64,000 nucleotides of DNA, taken from NCBI RefSeq assembly GCF_948472415.1, contig NZ_OX419519.1, positions 5,394,001 to 5,458,000 on the forward strand. Reading direction: 5' to 3'. The notes under the pieces are model-generated. The model was not told the DNA's origin. It did no database searches and worked only from the letters and a program-made list of their open reading frames with translations. Positions 7,361-15,646 of the stretch are shown here, one piece after another. Source of the DNA: Kitasatospora fiedleri. Its GTDB lineage: Bacteria > Actinomycetota > Actinomycetes > Streptomycetales > Streptomycetaceae. The first letter of the stretch is position 1, and each line of letters begins with the position of its first letter. The translations under genes and the position numbers were made by a program.

Positions 7361-9451
7361 ATGACGAACGACACCATCGAACCCCTGCCCGGCGGCCCGG
7401 AGACGGCCGAACCCGCCGCGCCGGTCCCCGCCTCCCGCCTGCCCGAGCTGCTGCACGCCGCCGTCGCCGCCGTCGGCGGCGTGGAGCGGCCCGGGCAGGT
7501 CCGGATGGCCGAAGCCGTCTCCGCCGCCGTCGACGAGGGCGAGCACCTGCTCGTCCAGGCCGGCACCGGCACCGGCAAGTCCCTCGCCTACCTGGTGCCC
7601 GCCCTCGCCCACGGCGACCGGGTGGTGGTCGCCACCGCGACGCTGGCCCTCCAGCGCCAGCTCGTCGAACGCGACCTGCCGCGCACCGTCGAGGCCCTGC
7701 ACCCGGTGCTGCGCCGCCGCCCGCTGTTCGCCATGCTCAAGGGCCGCTCCAACTACCTGTGCCTGCACCGGGCCAACGAGGGCACCCCGAGCGACGAGGG
7801 CGAGGGCCTGTTCGACCCGGTCGACGCGCTCGGCGGCCCCGCCGGCAAGCTCGGCCAGGACGTGCTCCGGCTGCGCGAGTGGGCCGAGGAGACCGAGACC
7901 GGCGACCGCGACGACCTCACCCCCGGCGTCTCCGACCGGGCCTGGGCCCAGCTCGCCGTGACCTCCAAGGAGTGCCTGGGCGCCTCCCGCTGCGCCTACG
8001 GCGAGGAGTGCTTCGCCGAGCTGGCCCGCGAGCGCGCCAAACTGGCCGACGTGGTGGTCACCAACCACGCCATGCTCGCGATCGACGCGATCGAGGGCGC
8101 CCCCGTGCTGCCCGAGCACGGCCTGCTGATCATCGACGAGGCCCACGAGCTGGTGAACCGGGTCACCGGCGCGGCCACCGCCGAACTCACCGTCGGCGCG
8201 GTCAACCGGGCCGTCAAGCGCGCCGCGAAGCTCGCCAACGAGAAGGCGGTGGACGCGCTCCAGGCCGCCGCCGAGAACTTCCACGGCCTGATGGAGACTG
8301 CCCAGCCCGGCCAGGTCGACGAACTCCCCGAGTACCTCGGCTACGCGGTGGCCGGCATCCGGGACGCCTGCCGCCAGGTCATCACCTCGCTCGGCGAGAC
8401 CCGCGACAAGGGCCTCACCGACGAGGACGCCGTCCGCAAGCAGGCGATGGCCTCCGCCGAGACGCTGCACGAGACCGCGGACCGGCTGCTCACCGGCTCC
8501 GAGTACGACGTCGTCTGGATCGAGCGCTCCGACCGCTACGGCGGGGGCACCGCCTCGCTGCGGGTCGCCCCGCTCTCCGTCTCCGGCCTGCTGCGGGAGA
8601 ACCTGTACCGGGACCGCTCGGTCGTCCTCACCTCCGCCACCCTCAAGCTCGGCGGCGACTTCAACGGCGTCGCCGCCTCGCTCGGCCTGCCCGGCGAGAC
8701 CAGGCTCCCCGACCACCGCACCCCCGACGGCCCGGCCGCCGAGACCGGGGAGGACGCCCCGCCGTACTGGCGCGGCCTGGACGTGGGCTCCCCGTTCACC
8801 TACCCCAAGCAGGGCATCCTCTACGTCGCCAAGCACCTCCCGCCGCCCGGCCGGGAGCCCGACCGGCCGGAGATGCTGGACGAGCTCGCCGAGCTGATCG
8901 GCGCGGCCGGCGGCCGCACCCTGGGCCTGTTCTCCTCGATGCGGGCCGCCCAGACCGCCGCCGAGAAGCTCCGCGAACGGCTGGACGTGCCGATCCTGCT
9001 CCAGGGCGAGGACACCCTGGGCGAGCTGATCCGGGCCTTCGCCTCCGACGCCGGGACCTGCCTGTTCGGCACCCTCTCGCTCTGGCAGGGCGTCGACGTG
9101 CCCGGCTCCGCCTGCCAGCTCGTCGTGATGGACCGCATTCCCTTCCCGCGGCCCGACGACCCGCTGATGAGCGCCCGGCAGAAGGACGTCGAGGCGCGCG
9201 GCGGCAACGGCTTCATGGCCGTCGCCGCCACCCACGCCGCGCTGCTGATGGCCCAGGGCGCCGGCCGGCTGGTCCGGGCCGCCGACGACAAGGGCGTCGT
9301 CGCCGTCCTCGACCCGCGGCTGGCCACCGCCCGCTACGGCGGCTTCTTCCGCTCCTCCATGCCGGACTTCTGGTACACCACCGACCGCAACCAGGTCCGC
9401 CGCTCGCTCGCCGCGATCGACGCCTCGGCCCCGCCGGTCAGGCCGCGCTAG
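7361..9451 (+). CDS. dinG: ATP-dependent DNA helicase, DinG/XPD family
   Basis: A 696-residue superfamily 2 helicase. Walker A is QAGTGTGKSLAYLVPAL near residue 67, the DEAH box is LLIIDEAHEL near residue 260, and four cysteines between them (in SNYLCLH, KECLGASRC and EECFAEL) fit the Fe-S cluster of the XPD/DinG group. The second helicase domain has LTSATLKLGG, QGVDVPGSACQ and QGAGRLVR. Family members unwind 5'-overhang, D-loop and R-loop substrates in DNA repair. The gene faces lexA tail to tail; the context of lexA and nrdR supports a repair role, although no SOS box was seen upstream of this gene. Confidence 0.9.
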   Translation: MTNDTIEPLPGGPETAEPAAPVPASRLPELLHAAVAAVGGVERPGQVRMAEAVSAAVDEGEHLLVQAGTGTGKSLAYLVPALAHGDRVVVATATLALQRQLVERDLPRTVEALHPVLRRRPLFAMLKGRSNYLCLHRANEGTPSDEGEGLFDPVDALGGPAGKLGQDVLRLREWAEETETGDRDDLTPGVSDRAWAQLAVTSKECLGASRCAYGEECFAELARERAKLADVVVTNHAMLAIDAIEGAPVLPEHGLLIIDEAHELVNRVTGAATAELTVGAVNRAVKRAAKLANEKAVDALQAAAENFHGLMETAQPGQVDELPEYLGYAVAGIRDACRQVITSLGETRDKGLTDEDAVRKQAMASAETLHETADRLLTGSEYDVVWIERSDRYGGGTASLRVAPLSVSGLLRENLYRDRSVVLTSATLKLGGDFNGVAASLGLPGETRLPDHRTPDGPAAETGEDAPPYWRGLDVGSPFTYPKQGILYVAKHLPPPGREPDRPEMLDELAELIGAAGGRTLGLFSSMRAAQTAAEKLRERLDVPILLQGEDTLGELIRAFASDAGTCLFGTLSLWQGVDVPGSACQLVVMDRIPFPRPDDPLMSARQKDVEARGGNGFMAVAATHAALLMAQGAGRLVRAADDKGVVAVLDPRLATARYGGFFRSSMPDFWYTTDRNQVRRSLAAIDASAPPVRPR

Positions 9452-9496
9452 CCGCCGACCTGCCGGTCGCCGGTCCGCCGCCCGCCGCGCGCACCG

Positions 9497-9563
9497 GAAC
9501 GACCGACACGTGCGAGGGCCGGCCCGAACAGTTCGGGCCGGCCCTCGCACGTGTCGGTCGTTC
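9497..9563. terminator. Perfect 32-bp hairpin, bidirectional terminator between dinG and lexA
   Basis: Bases 9497-9528 are the exact reverse complement of 9532-9563, with a CAG loop. There is no mismatch in 32 pairs and no U-tract. The hairpin sits between two convergent genes, where a shared factor-independent terminator is expected; it is unusually long and perfect. Confidence 0.85.
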
Positions 9564-9570
9564 GCCGGTG

Positions 9571-9650
9571 GTGCCGCGTACTCGTCGTGCCGCGTACTCG
9601 TCGTGCCGCGCACTCGTCGTGCCGCGCACTCGTCGTGCCGCGCACTCAGA
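9571..9650. repeat. 16-bp tandem repeat, five copies, ending in the lexA stop codon
   Basis: The unit GTGCCGCGYACTCGTC is repeated at 9571, 9587, 9603, 9619 and 9635. The first two copies have T at position 9 and the last three have C; the fifth copy changes its last four bases to CAGA, which overlaps the lexA stop codon (9646-9648). No spacer separates the copies, so this is a minisatellite-like array and not a CRISPR. It follows directly after the long hairpin. Confidence 0.95.
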
Positions 9651-10482
9651 GGCGGCGCAGCACCGCCACCACCTTGCCGAGGATGGTCGCGTTGTCGCCC
9701 GGGATCGGCTCGTACGCCGCGTTGTGCGGCATCAGCCAGATCTTCCCGTCCTCGCGCTTGAGCCGCTTGACCGTCGCCTCGCCGTCGATCATCGCGGCCA
9801 CGATGTCCCCGTTCTCGGCGACCGGCTGCTTGCGGACCGTCACCCAGTCGCCGTCGCAGATCGCGGCGTCGATCATCGAGTCGCCCTTGACCGTCAGCGC
9901 GAACAGCTCGCCCTCGCCGACCAGTTGGCGGGGCAGCGGGAAGACGTCCTCGACGGTCTGCTCGGCCAGGATCGGGCCGCCGGCCGCGATCCGGCCGACC
10001 AGCGGCACGTAGGAGGTGGACGGCCGGCCGGAGGTCTCGGCCGCGGCCGGGCGGGCCACCTCGACGCCGCGGACCTCGTAGGCGCGCGGGCGGTGCGGGT
10101 CGCGCCGCAGGAAGCCCTTGCGCTCCAGCGCCATCAGCTGGTGCGCGACGGAGGAGGTGGAGGACAGGCCGACGGCCTGGCCGATCTCGCGCATGGACGG
10201 CGGGTAGCCGCGGCGCTGGACGGAGTCCCGGATCACCTCGATGACCCGGCGCTGGCGCTCGGTCAGCCCGGCCTCGTCGGTGCGGATGCCGGGCGGGCGG
10301 CCGGGGAGGGAGCGGGCGACGGGGACGGGCGCACCGAGCGGGGGTTCCTCGATCGACTGACTGCGGCTCATGGTCTGGTCCATGCTCTCCTGGTCAGCGG
10401 TGCGCGCGGGACGCTCCTGCACCGGGATGGCGGTCTTGGCTTCGGCGGTGTGCATGACGCTGGTGGCGCTGGGGGTGGACAT
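9646..10482 (-). CDS. lexA: SOS repressor LexA
   Basis: A 278-residue LexA. The winged-helix N-domain includes [16 protein letters not shown] and [19 protein letters not shown]. The cleavage region [10 protein letters not shown] holds the Ala-Gly scissile bond, the catalytic Ser is in [10 protein letters not shown] and the catalytic Lys in [10 protein letters not shown]. RecA-stimulated self-cleavage lifts repression of repair genes. ATG 10482 is preferred because GAGAGGG lies about nine bases upstream; later ATGs at 10383 and 10371 are alternatives, since the first 70 or so residues are low-complexity and variable in relatives. It is divergent from nrdR, with a LexA box in between. The terminator and tandem repeats lie directly downstream. 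Confidence 0.95.
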   Translation of the reverse strand: MSTPSATSVMHTAEAKTAIPVQERPARTADQESMDQTMSRSQSIEEPPLGAPVPVARSLPGRPPGIRTDEAGLTERQRRVIEVIRDSVQRRGYPPSMREIGQAVGLSSTSSVAHQLMALERKGFLRRDPHRPRAYEVRGVEVARPAAAETSGRPSTSYVPLVGRIAAGGPILAEQTVEDVFPLPRQLVGEGELFALTVKGDSMIDAAICDGDWVTVRKQPVAENGDIVAAMIDGEATVKRLKREDGKIWLMPHNAAYEPIPGDNATILGKVVAVLRRL

Positions 10483-10553
10483 CGCGGCGACCCTCTCGTC
10501 GGGCTGGTGCTCCATCTGCCCAGCTCAACTGGCCCCTCTATCGAAAGGTTGCG

Positions 10554-10569
10554 CCAAACACACGTTCGA
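10554..10569 (-). promoter_or_regulatory. Probable LexA operator in the lexA leader
   Basis: Read on the lexA strand the site is TCGAACGTGTGTTTGG, matching the actinobacterial SOS box TCGAAC-N4-GTTCGA with the full left half-site and GTTtGg on the right. It lies about 72 bases before the lexA ATG, fitting autorepression. Confidence 0.6.
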
Positions 10570-10626
10570 GTGAACTTATTCGAGGTTGGCTGACTTGATC
10601 AAGCCTCCGGGTGTAAGTCGATTGCT

Positions 10627-10641
10627 TGTTCGACTCGAACA
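10627..10641. promoter_or_regulatory. 15-bp perfect palindrome of unknown function
   Basis: TGTTCGACTCGAACA is a perfect palindrome around one central base in the lexA-nrdR divergent region. Its half-sites are in the opposite order (GTTC then GAAC) from a LexA box, so it is not a standard SOS site. A similar motif, GTTCGAGTGAAC, lies at 10564-10575 and overlaps the LexA box. Confidence 0.4.
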
Positions 10642-10708
10642 GTCTATGGCGCGGCCCCGGAAGCTGTCTCCGGAACCGCCCGTTCACTCGGCGTGGTGGA
10701 GTGTCCCG

Positions 10709-10722
10709 CACTACATCTAGTG
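10709..10722. promoter_or_regulatory. NrdR box 1
   Basis: CACTACATCTAGTG closely matches the NrdR-box consensus CACWATATATWGTG (two central differences). It is upstream of nrdR-nrdJ, the expected target of NrdR autoregulation. Confidence 0.8.
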
Positions 10723-10740
10723 GTCTAGTCTCTGGTTGGG

Positions 10741-10753
10741 CACAGGTGTTGTG
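10741..10753. promoter_or_regulatory. NrdR box 2 (degenerate)
   Basis: CACAGGTGTTGTG keeps the outer CACA/TGTG arms of an NrdR box but is one base short. Its centre lies about 31 bases from box 1, three helical turns, which is the usual spacing of paired NrdR boxes. Confidence 0.55.
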
Positions 10754-10812
10754 TCCAGCGGGTAGAGTGATGACTGTTGTATGCCGTTGGACGGGTAGGG
10801 AGGGAGTTCCAG

Positions 10813-11289
10813 GTGCACTGCCCCTTCTGCCGGCATCAGGACAGCCGAGTCGTGGACAGCCGGGCCAGTGACGACGGGAGTTCCATCCGTCGCCGCCGCC
10901 AGTGCCCCGACTGCGGTCGACGGTTCACCACCGTCGAGACCGCCACCCTGATGGTGATCAAGCGCAGCGGCGTCACCGAGCCCTTCTCCCGCGAGAAGGT
11001 GATCTCCGGCGTCCGCAAGGCCTGCCAGGGCCGCCCGGTCACCGAGGACGCGCTGGCCCAGCTCGGCCAGCGGGTCGAGGAGTGCGTGCGGGCCAGCGGC
11101 AGCGCCGAGCTCTCCACCCACGACGTGGGCCTGGCCATACTCGGTCCGCTGAAGGACCTGGACGTGGTGGCGTACCTCCGGTTCGCCTCGGTCTACCGCG
11201 CGTTCGACAACCTCGAGGACTTCGAGGCGGCGATCGCGGAGCTGCGGGCCGAGCGGCCGGCCGCCCCCGAACCGGTGCCCGTCCCCTAG
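10813..11289 (+). CDS. nrdR: Transcriptional repressor NrdR
   Basis: A 158-residue NrdR starting at GTG 10813 (the family almost always begins MHCPFC). The N-terminal zinc ribbon is CPFC...CPDCGRRF, and the ATP-cone domain follows with [16 protein letters not shown]. NrdR binds ATP/dATP and represses ribonucleotide reductase genes when dNTPs are plentiful. It is followed by nrdJ and preceded by two NrdR boxes, so the operon is presumably autoregulated. Confidence 0.95.
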   Translation: MHCPFCRHQDSRVVDSRASDDGSSIRRRRQCPDCGRRFTTVETATLMVIKRSGVTEPFSREKVISGVRKACQGRPVTEDALAQLGQRVEECVRASGSAELSTHDVGLAILGPLKDLDVVAYLRFASVYRAFDNLEDFEAAIAELRAERPAAPEPVPVP

Positions 11290-11414
11290 GGCGGACGCCG
11301 GCGCCTTCGCGCGCCCTTTTCCGCGCATGCAGCGCAGTACCCGTAGTACCCCGCAGTACCCGTGTGCCGTGGTGGGGTTCCGCCCTGCCCGCGTGCGGAC
11401 GGAACGAACCAGTC

Positions 11415-11436
11415 GTGCCCGGACTTTTCCGGGCAC
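11415..11436 (+). terminator. Hairpin in the nrdR-nrdJ intergenic leader
   Basis: GTGCCCGGA and TCCGGGCAC form a perfect 9-bp stem with a CTTT loop, ending 35 bases before the nrdJ start. It could attenuate or process the nrdRJ transcript; no U-tract follows. Two near-identical GCAGTACCCGT copies also occur upstream in this leader (about 11335-11370). Confidence 0.45.
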
Positions 11437-11470
11437 TTCGGGCGTTTGCCCAGGAGGAGGAGCAGGAGCA

Positions 11471-14356
11471 GTGACAGACACCACGAGCGGGTCCGCACGA
11501 GGGTCGAAGTCGGACAAGGCCGCCAAGGGAGCCAAGGCCCCCAAGGCCGGGCTGCGGCTGGAGCGCATCTACACCACCCCTGGGGTCCACCCGTACGACG
11601 CGGTCACCTGGGAGCGCCGCGACGTGGTGATGACCAACTGGCGCGACGGCTCGATCAACTTCGAGCAGCGCGGCGTCGAGTTCCCCGACTTCTGGTCGGT
11701 CAACGCGGTCAACATCGTCACCAGCAAGTACTTCCGCGGCGCGGTCGGCACCCCGCAGCGCGAGTGGAGCCTCAAGCAGATCATCGACCGGGTGGTGCTG
11801 ACCTACCGCGCCGCCGGCGAGAAGCACGGCTACTTCGCCTCCCCGGACGACGCCGAGGTCTTCGAGCACGAGCTGACCCACGCCCTCCTCCACCAGGTGT
11901 TCAGCTTCAACTCGCCGGTCTGGTTCAACGTCGGCACCCAGCAGCCGCAGCAGGTCTCGGCCTGCTTCATCCTGTCCGTCGACGACTCCATGGAGTCGAT
12001 CCTCGACTGGTACAAGGAAGAGGGCATGATCTTCAAGGGCGGCTCCGGCGCCGGCCTGAACCTGTCCCGGATCCGCTCCTCCAAGGAACTGCTCTCCTCC
12101 GGCGGCAACGCCTCCGGCCCGGTCTCCTTCATGCGCGGCGCCGACGCCTCGGCCGGCACCATCAAGTCCGGCGGCGCGACCCGCCGGGCCGCCAAGATGG
12201 TCGTGCTGGACGTCGACCACCCGGACGTCGAGGCCTTCATCGAGACCAAGGTGAAGGAGGAGGAGAAGATCCGCGCGCTGCGCGACGCCGGGTTCGACAT
12301 GGACCTGGGCGGCGACGACATCACCTCCGTCCAGTACCAGAACGCCAACAACTCGGTCCGGGTGAACGACGAGTTCATGACCGCGGTGGAGAACGGCACC
12401 ACCTTCGGCCTGCGCGGCCGCAAGACCGGCGAGGTCATCGAGACCGTCGACGCCAAGGGCCTGTTCCGCAAGATGGCCGAGGCCGCGTGGGCATGCGCCG
12501 ACCCGGGCATCCAGTACGACTCGGTGATCAACCACTGGCACACCTGCCCCGAGTCCGGCCGGATCAACGCCTCCAACCCGTGCTCCGAGTACATGCACCT
12601 GGACAACTCCAGCTGCAACCTGGCCTCGCTGAACCTGATGAAGTTCCTCCGCGACGACGACTCGTTCGACGCGGTCAACTTCGCCAAGGTCGTCGAGCTC
12701 GTCATCACCGCGATGGACATCTCCATCTGCTTCGCCGACTTCCCGACCGAGAAGATCGGCGAGACCACCCGCGCCTACCGCCAGCTCGGCATCGGCTACG
12801 CCAACCTCGGCGCCCTGCTGATGGCCACCGGCCACGCCTACGACTCGGCCGGCGGCCGCGCCCTGGCCGGCGCGGTCACCTCGCTGATGACCGGCACCGC
12901 CTACCGCCGATCCGCCGAACTGGCCGCCGTGGTCGGCCCGTACGACGGCTACGCCCGCAACGCCGCCCCGCACCGCCGGGTCATGAAGCAGCACGCGGAC
13001 GCCTCGGCCGCCGTCGCCCCGCTGGACGACCTGGACACCCCGGTCTGGTCGGTCGCCAACGAGACCTGGGCCGACGTGCTCCGGCTCGGCGAGCGCAACG
13101 GGTTCCGCAACGCGCAGGCCTCGGTGCTCGCCCCGACCGGCACCATCGGCCTGATGATGGACTGCGACACCACCGGCGTCGAACCCGACCTGGCCCTGGT
13201 CAAGTTCAAGAAGCTGGTCGGCGGCGGCTCGATGCAGATCGTCAACGGCACCGTCCCGCGCGCCCTCAAGCGCCTGGGCTACCAGGACGAGCAGGTCGAG
13301 GCGGTCGTCGCGCACATCGCCGAGCACGGCAACGTCATCGACGCGCCCGGCCTGAAGACCGCCCACTACGAGGTGTTCGACTGCGCGATGGGCGAGCGGT
13401 CGATCTCCCCGATGGGCCACGTCCGGATGATGGCCGCGATCCAGCCGTGGATCTCCGGCGCCATCTCCAAGACGGTCAACATGCCGGAGAACGCCACCGT
13501 CGAGGACGTCGAGGAGATCTACTTCGAGGCGTGGAAGCTCGGCGTCAAGGCGCTGGCGATCTACCGCGACAACTGCAAGGTCGGCCAGCCGCTCTCGGCC
13601 AAGACCAAGGCCCCGGCCGCGGTTCCGGCCCCCGCCCAGGCCGCCGCCCCGGCCCCGGCCGTCCAGAAGGTCGTCGAGTACCGGCCGACCCGCAAGCGCC
13701 TGCCCAAGGGCCGCCCCGGCATCACCACCTCCTTCACGGTCGGCGGCGCCGAGGGCTACATGACCGCCAACTCCTACCCGGACGACGGCCTGGGCGAGGT
13801 CTTCCTCAAGATGTCCAAGCAGGGCTCGACCCTCGCGGGCATGATGGACGCCTTCTCCATCGCCGTCTCGGTCGGTCTCCAGTACGGCGTCCCGCTGGAG
13901 ACGTACGTCGCCAAGTTCACCAACATGCGCTTCGAGCCGGCCGGCCTGACCGACGACCCGGACGTGCGGATGGCGCAGTCCATCGTGGACTACATCTTCC
14001 GCCGGCTGGCCCTCGACTTCCTGCCCTTCGAGACCCGCTCCGCGCTGGGCATCCACTCCGTCGAGGAGCGCACCCGGCACCTGGAGACCGGCTCCTACGA
14101 GCCGGCCGAGGACGACGTCGACATCGAGTCGCTGGCCCAGTCCGCCCCGCTCGCCCCCGAGAAGCCGCACGTCGCCCTCCCGCTGGTCGAGCAGCCCAAG
14201 GCCGCCCCGGCCGCGCACAACTCGACCGAGCTCGCCGAGATCCGGCTCGGCCTGAACGCCGACGCCCCGCTCTGCTTCTCCTGCGGCACCAAGATGCGCC
14301 GCGCGGGCAGCTGCTACCTCTGCGAGGGCTGCGGCTCCACCAGCGGCTGCAGCTGA
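11471..14356 (+). CDS. nrdJ: Vitamin B12-dependent (class II) ribonucleoside-diphosphate reductase
   Basis: A 961-residue class II reductase; start GTG 11471 lies behind AGGAGGAGGAGC. The active-site region shows SACFILSVDDSM, GGSGAGLNLSRIRSS and the catalytic NPCSEYMHLDNSSCNLASLN (Asn, Cys, Glu). A long Ala/Pro-rich linker near residue 720 separates the barrel from a C-terminal segment, and the protein ends in a four-Cys zinc-ribbon-like tail (CFSCGTKM...CYLCEGCG). The enzyme makes deoxyribonucleotides with adenosylcobalamin and needs no oxygen. It is cotranscribed with its regulator nrdR. No cobalamin riboswitch could be recognised upstream. Confidence 0.96.
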   Translation: MTDTTSGSARGSKSDKAAKGAKAPKAGLRLERIYTTPGVHPYDAVTWERRDVVMTNWRDGSINFEQRGVEFPDFWSVNAVNIVTSKYFRGAVGTPQREWSLKQIIDRVVLTYRAAGEKHGYFASPDDAEVFEHELTHALLHQVFSFNSPVWFNVGTQQPQQVSACFILSVDDSMESILDWYKEEGMIFKGGSGAGLNLSRIRSSKELLSSGGNASGPVSFMRGADASAGTIKSGGATRRAAKMVVLDVDHPDVEAFIETKVKEEEKIRALRDAGFDMDLGGDDITSVQYQNANNSVRVNDEFMTAVENGTTFGLRGRKTGEVIETVDAKGLFRKMAEAAWACADPGIQYDSVINHWHTCPESGRINASNPCSEYMHLDNSSCNLASLNLMKFLRDDDSFDAVNFAKVVELVITAMDISICFADFPTEKIGETTRAYRQLGIGYANLGALLMATGHAYDSAGGRALAGAVTSLMTGTAYRRSAELAAVVGPYDGYARNAAPHRRVMKQHADASAAVAPLDDLDTPVWSVANETWADVLRLGERNGFRNAQASVLAPTGTIGLMMDCDTTGVEPDLALVKFKKLVGGGSMQIVNGTVPRALKRLGYQDEQVEAVVAHIAEHGNVIDAPGLKTAHYEVFDCAMGERSISPMGHVRMMAAIQPWISGAISKTVNMPENATVEDVEEIYFEAWKLGVKALAIYRDNCKVGQPLSAKTKAPAAVPAPAQAAAPAPAVQKVVEYRPTRKRLPKGRPGITTSFTVGGAEGYMTANSYPDDGLGEVFLKMSKQGSTLAGMMDAFSIAVSVGLQYGVPLETYVAKFTNMRFEPAGLTDDPDVRMAQSIVDYIFRRLALDFLPFETRSALGIHSVEERTRHLETGSYEPAEDDVDIESLAQSAPLAPEKPHVALPLVEQPKAAPAAHNSTELAEIRLGLNADAPLCFSCGTKMRRAGSCYLCEGCGSTSGCS

Positions 14357-14392
14357 CCGTCCGGGGCCCCGCCCCGACCCGTTCCGGCCGCC

Positions 14393-14423
14393 GTCCCCCG
14401 AAGCCTCCGGGCTCCGGGGGGAC
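14393..14423 (+). terminator. Candidate terminator after nrdJ
   Basis: GTCCCCC pairs with GGGGGAC around a smaller CCTCCGG core with one bulge, 37 bases after the nrdJ stop. The stem is imperfect and there is no U-tract. Confidence 0.4.
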
Positions 14424-14547
14424 TCGGCGTTTCCGGGCGGCGTCGGCCCCGGCGGGTGCCGCGTTCCCCCGGGTGCGTGGGCCGGGCTGCCGGGGGCGGT
14501 GGTCGCGGGCAGGCTGGGGGCAGTGGCTGAGCTGAGGGGTGAGCGCG

Positions 14548-15351
14548 ATGCGGCCGATGCTCGTGACGGGCGGGACGGGGACCCTGGGGCGCGCGGTGGT
14601 GCGCCGGCTGCTGGCGCGGGGCTGCCCGGTGCGGGTGCTCAGCCGGCAGGCGCACACGCCGGGGGAGCACGGCTGGGCGGTGGGCGACCTGGTGACCGGC
14701 CGGGGGCTGGAGTCGGCGCTGACCGGCGTCGGGACGGTGGTGCACTGCGCGACCACCAACGGCGGGCGGGACGTCGCGGCCACCCGCCGCCTGGTGGAGG
14801 CGGCCCGCGCCGCCGGGGTGTCCCACCTGCTGTACGTGTCGATCGTCGGGGTGGACCGGGTACCGCTCGGCTACTACCGGGCGAAGGCGGAGTGCGAGCG
14901 GCTGGTCGCGGAGTCCGGCCTGGGCTGGACGGTGCTGCGGGCCACCCAGTTCCACGACCTGCTGCTGCGACTGCTGGAGGGACTGTCGAAGGCCCCGGTG
15001 CTGCTGCTGCCGCGCGGGGTGGCGTTCCAGCCGGTGGACGTGCGGGACGTCGCGGAGCGGCTGGCGCAGCTCGCGGAGGCCGGTCCGGCCGGGCGGGCGG
15101 ACGACTTCGGCGGGCCCGAGGCGCGTGCGGTGGAGGCGTGGGCGGCGGAGTTCCTGCGGGCCCGGGGGCGGCGGCGGCCGGTGCTGCAGGTGCCGGTGCC
15201 GGTGCCGGGCGGGGCGGGGCGGGCGTTGCGGGCGGGCGGGAACCTGGTGCCGGGGCGCGCGGCGGGCCAGGCGGCGGGTCGTGCGGCGGTGGGGCGCGTG
15301 GCGGGTCGGATCACCTTCGCGGAGTTCCTGGCGGAGCGGTACCCGGCCTGA
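14548..15351 (+). CDS. NAD(P)-binding SDR-like (atypical, NmrA-type) protein
   Basis: A 267-residue Rossmann-fold protein with the glycine-rich N-terminus LVTGGTGTLGRAVVRRLL and a later YVSIVGVDRVPLGYYRAKAE stretch containing a YxxxK-like pair. This pattern fits atypical SDRs of the NmrA/TMR type, which bind NAD(P) and act as redox sensors or reductases. ATG 14548 is chosen because GAGGGG sits about ten bases upstream; GTG 14539 in the same frame is possible. The gene stands alone between nrdJ and the HTH/Clp_N pair. No substrate can be predicted. Confidence 0.8.
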   Translation: MRPMLVTGGTGTLGRAVVRRLLARGCPVRVLSRQAHTPGEHGWAVGDLVTGRGLESALTGVGTVVHCATTNGGRDVAATRRLVEAARAAGVSHLLYVSIVGVDRVPLGYYRAKAECERLVAESGLGWTVLRATQFHDLLLRLLEGLSKAPVLLLPRGVAFQPVDVRDVAERLAQLAEAGPAGRADDFGGPEARAVEAWAAEFLRARGRRRPVLQVPVPVPGGAGRALRAGGNLVPGRAAGQAAGRAAVGRVAGRITFAEFLAERYPA

Positions 15352-15367
15352 TCCGGCCGCGCCGCGC

Positions 15368-15383
15368 GTCAACCGGGGTTGAC
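15368..15383. promoter_or_regulatory. Operator palindrome 1 overlapping the -35 element
   Basis: GTCAACCGGGGTTGAC is an inverted repeat with 7-base arms. Its right arm contains the TTGAC of the probable -35 (15379-15384). It is twin to the palindrome centred 28 bases downstream. Confidence 0.65.
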
Positions 15384-15408
15384 GCGCGCCCCGGTGTCAA
15401 CCTATGTT
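15379..15408 (+). promoter_or_regulatory. Probable promoter of the HTH/Clp_N operon, giving a leaderless mRNA
   Basis: TTGACG (15379-15384) and TATGTT (15403-15408) are 18 bases apart. Transcription would start about seven bases after the -10, at or next to the ATG at 15415. No ribosome-binding site precedes that ATG. Confidence 0.55.
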
Positions 15409-15411
15409 GAC
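15396..15411. promoter_or_regulatory. Operator palindrome 2 overlapping the -10 element
   Basis: GTCAACCTATGTTGAC has 6-base arms (GTCAAC/GTTGAC) and covers the probable -10. Both palindromes share GTCAAC-N4-GTTGAC, consistent with cooperative binding by one dimeric repressor. Confidence 0.65.
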
Positions 15412-15414
15412 GTC

Positions 15415-15645
15415 ATGAGCGAGACGACACGGCTCGCGGCCGACGCGAGCAGCAGTGACCCGGCGGCCGGCCTGCGCGCCGTCCGGGCCCTGCGCGACCT
15501 GGCCGACCGGCTGGAGGACCTCCAGGTCGGCAACGCCCGCAGCCGGGGCTGGTCCTGGCACGAGATCGCGGTCTGCCTGGGCGTCACCCGGCAGGCCGTG
15601 CACAAGAAGCACGCCCGACGGGCGGCCGGACAGGGAGGGGACTGA
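15415..15645 (+). CDS. Small helix-turn-helix protein paired with a Clp_N protein
   Basis: A 76-residue protein starting at ATG 15415. The C-terminal half, SWHEIAVCLGVTRQAVHKKH, is a clear helix-turn-helix of the sigma-region-4/MerR-like kind; the N-terminal half is a predicted helix with LRAVRALRDLADRLEDLQ. The stop is one base before the start of the Clp_N gene, so the pair is translationally linked. Upstream palindromes overlap the promoter; the simplest reading is that this protein, perhaps with its partner, regulates its own operon. Actinobacteria often carry such HTH/Clp_N pairs, but their role is not settled. Confidence 0.8.
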   Translation: MSETTRLAADASSSDPAAGLRAVRALRDLADRLEDLQVGNARSRGWSWHEIAVCLGVTRQAVHKKHARRAAGQGGD

Positions 15646-15646
15646 C

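Noticed and set aside
5447-9613. 1388-codon minus-strand open frame opposite the siderophore and dinG genes
   Set aside because: It mirrors real genes, is rich in Gly/Val/Gln/Ala and has no recognisable domain.
9571-9650. CRISPR-like array
   Set aside because: The 16-bp units have no spacers and no cas genes are present; it is a plain tandem repeat.
9438-9761. Small peptide genes across the hairpin and repeats (both strands)
   Set aside because: The frames arise from the repeat unit itself (RGTTSARHDE-type translation) and have no ribosome-binding site.
11290-11470. Cobalamin riboswitch upstream of nrdJ
   Set aside because: No B12-box or long paired architecture could be recognised, and the spacer is short for the class.
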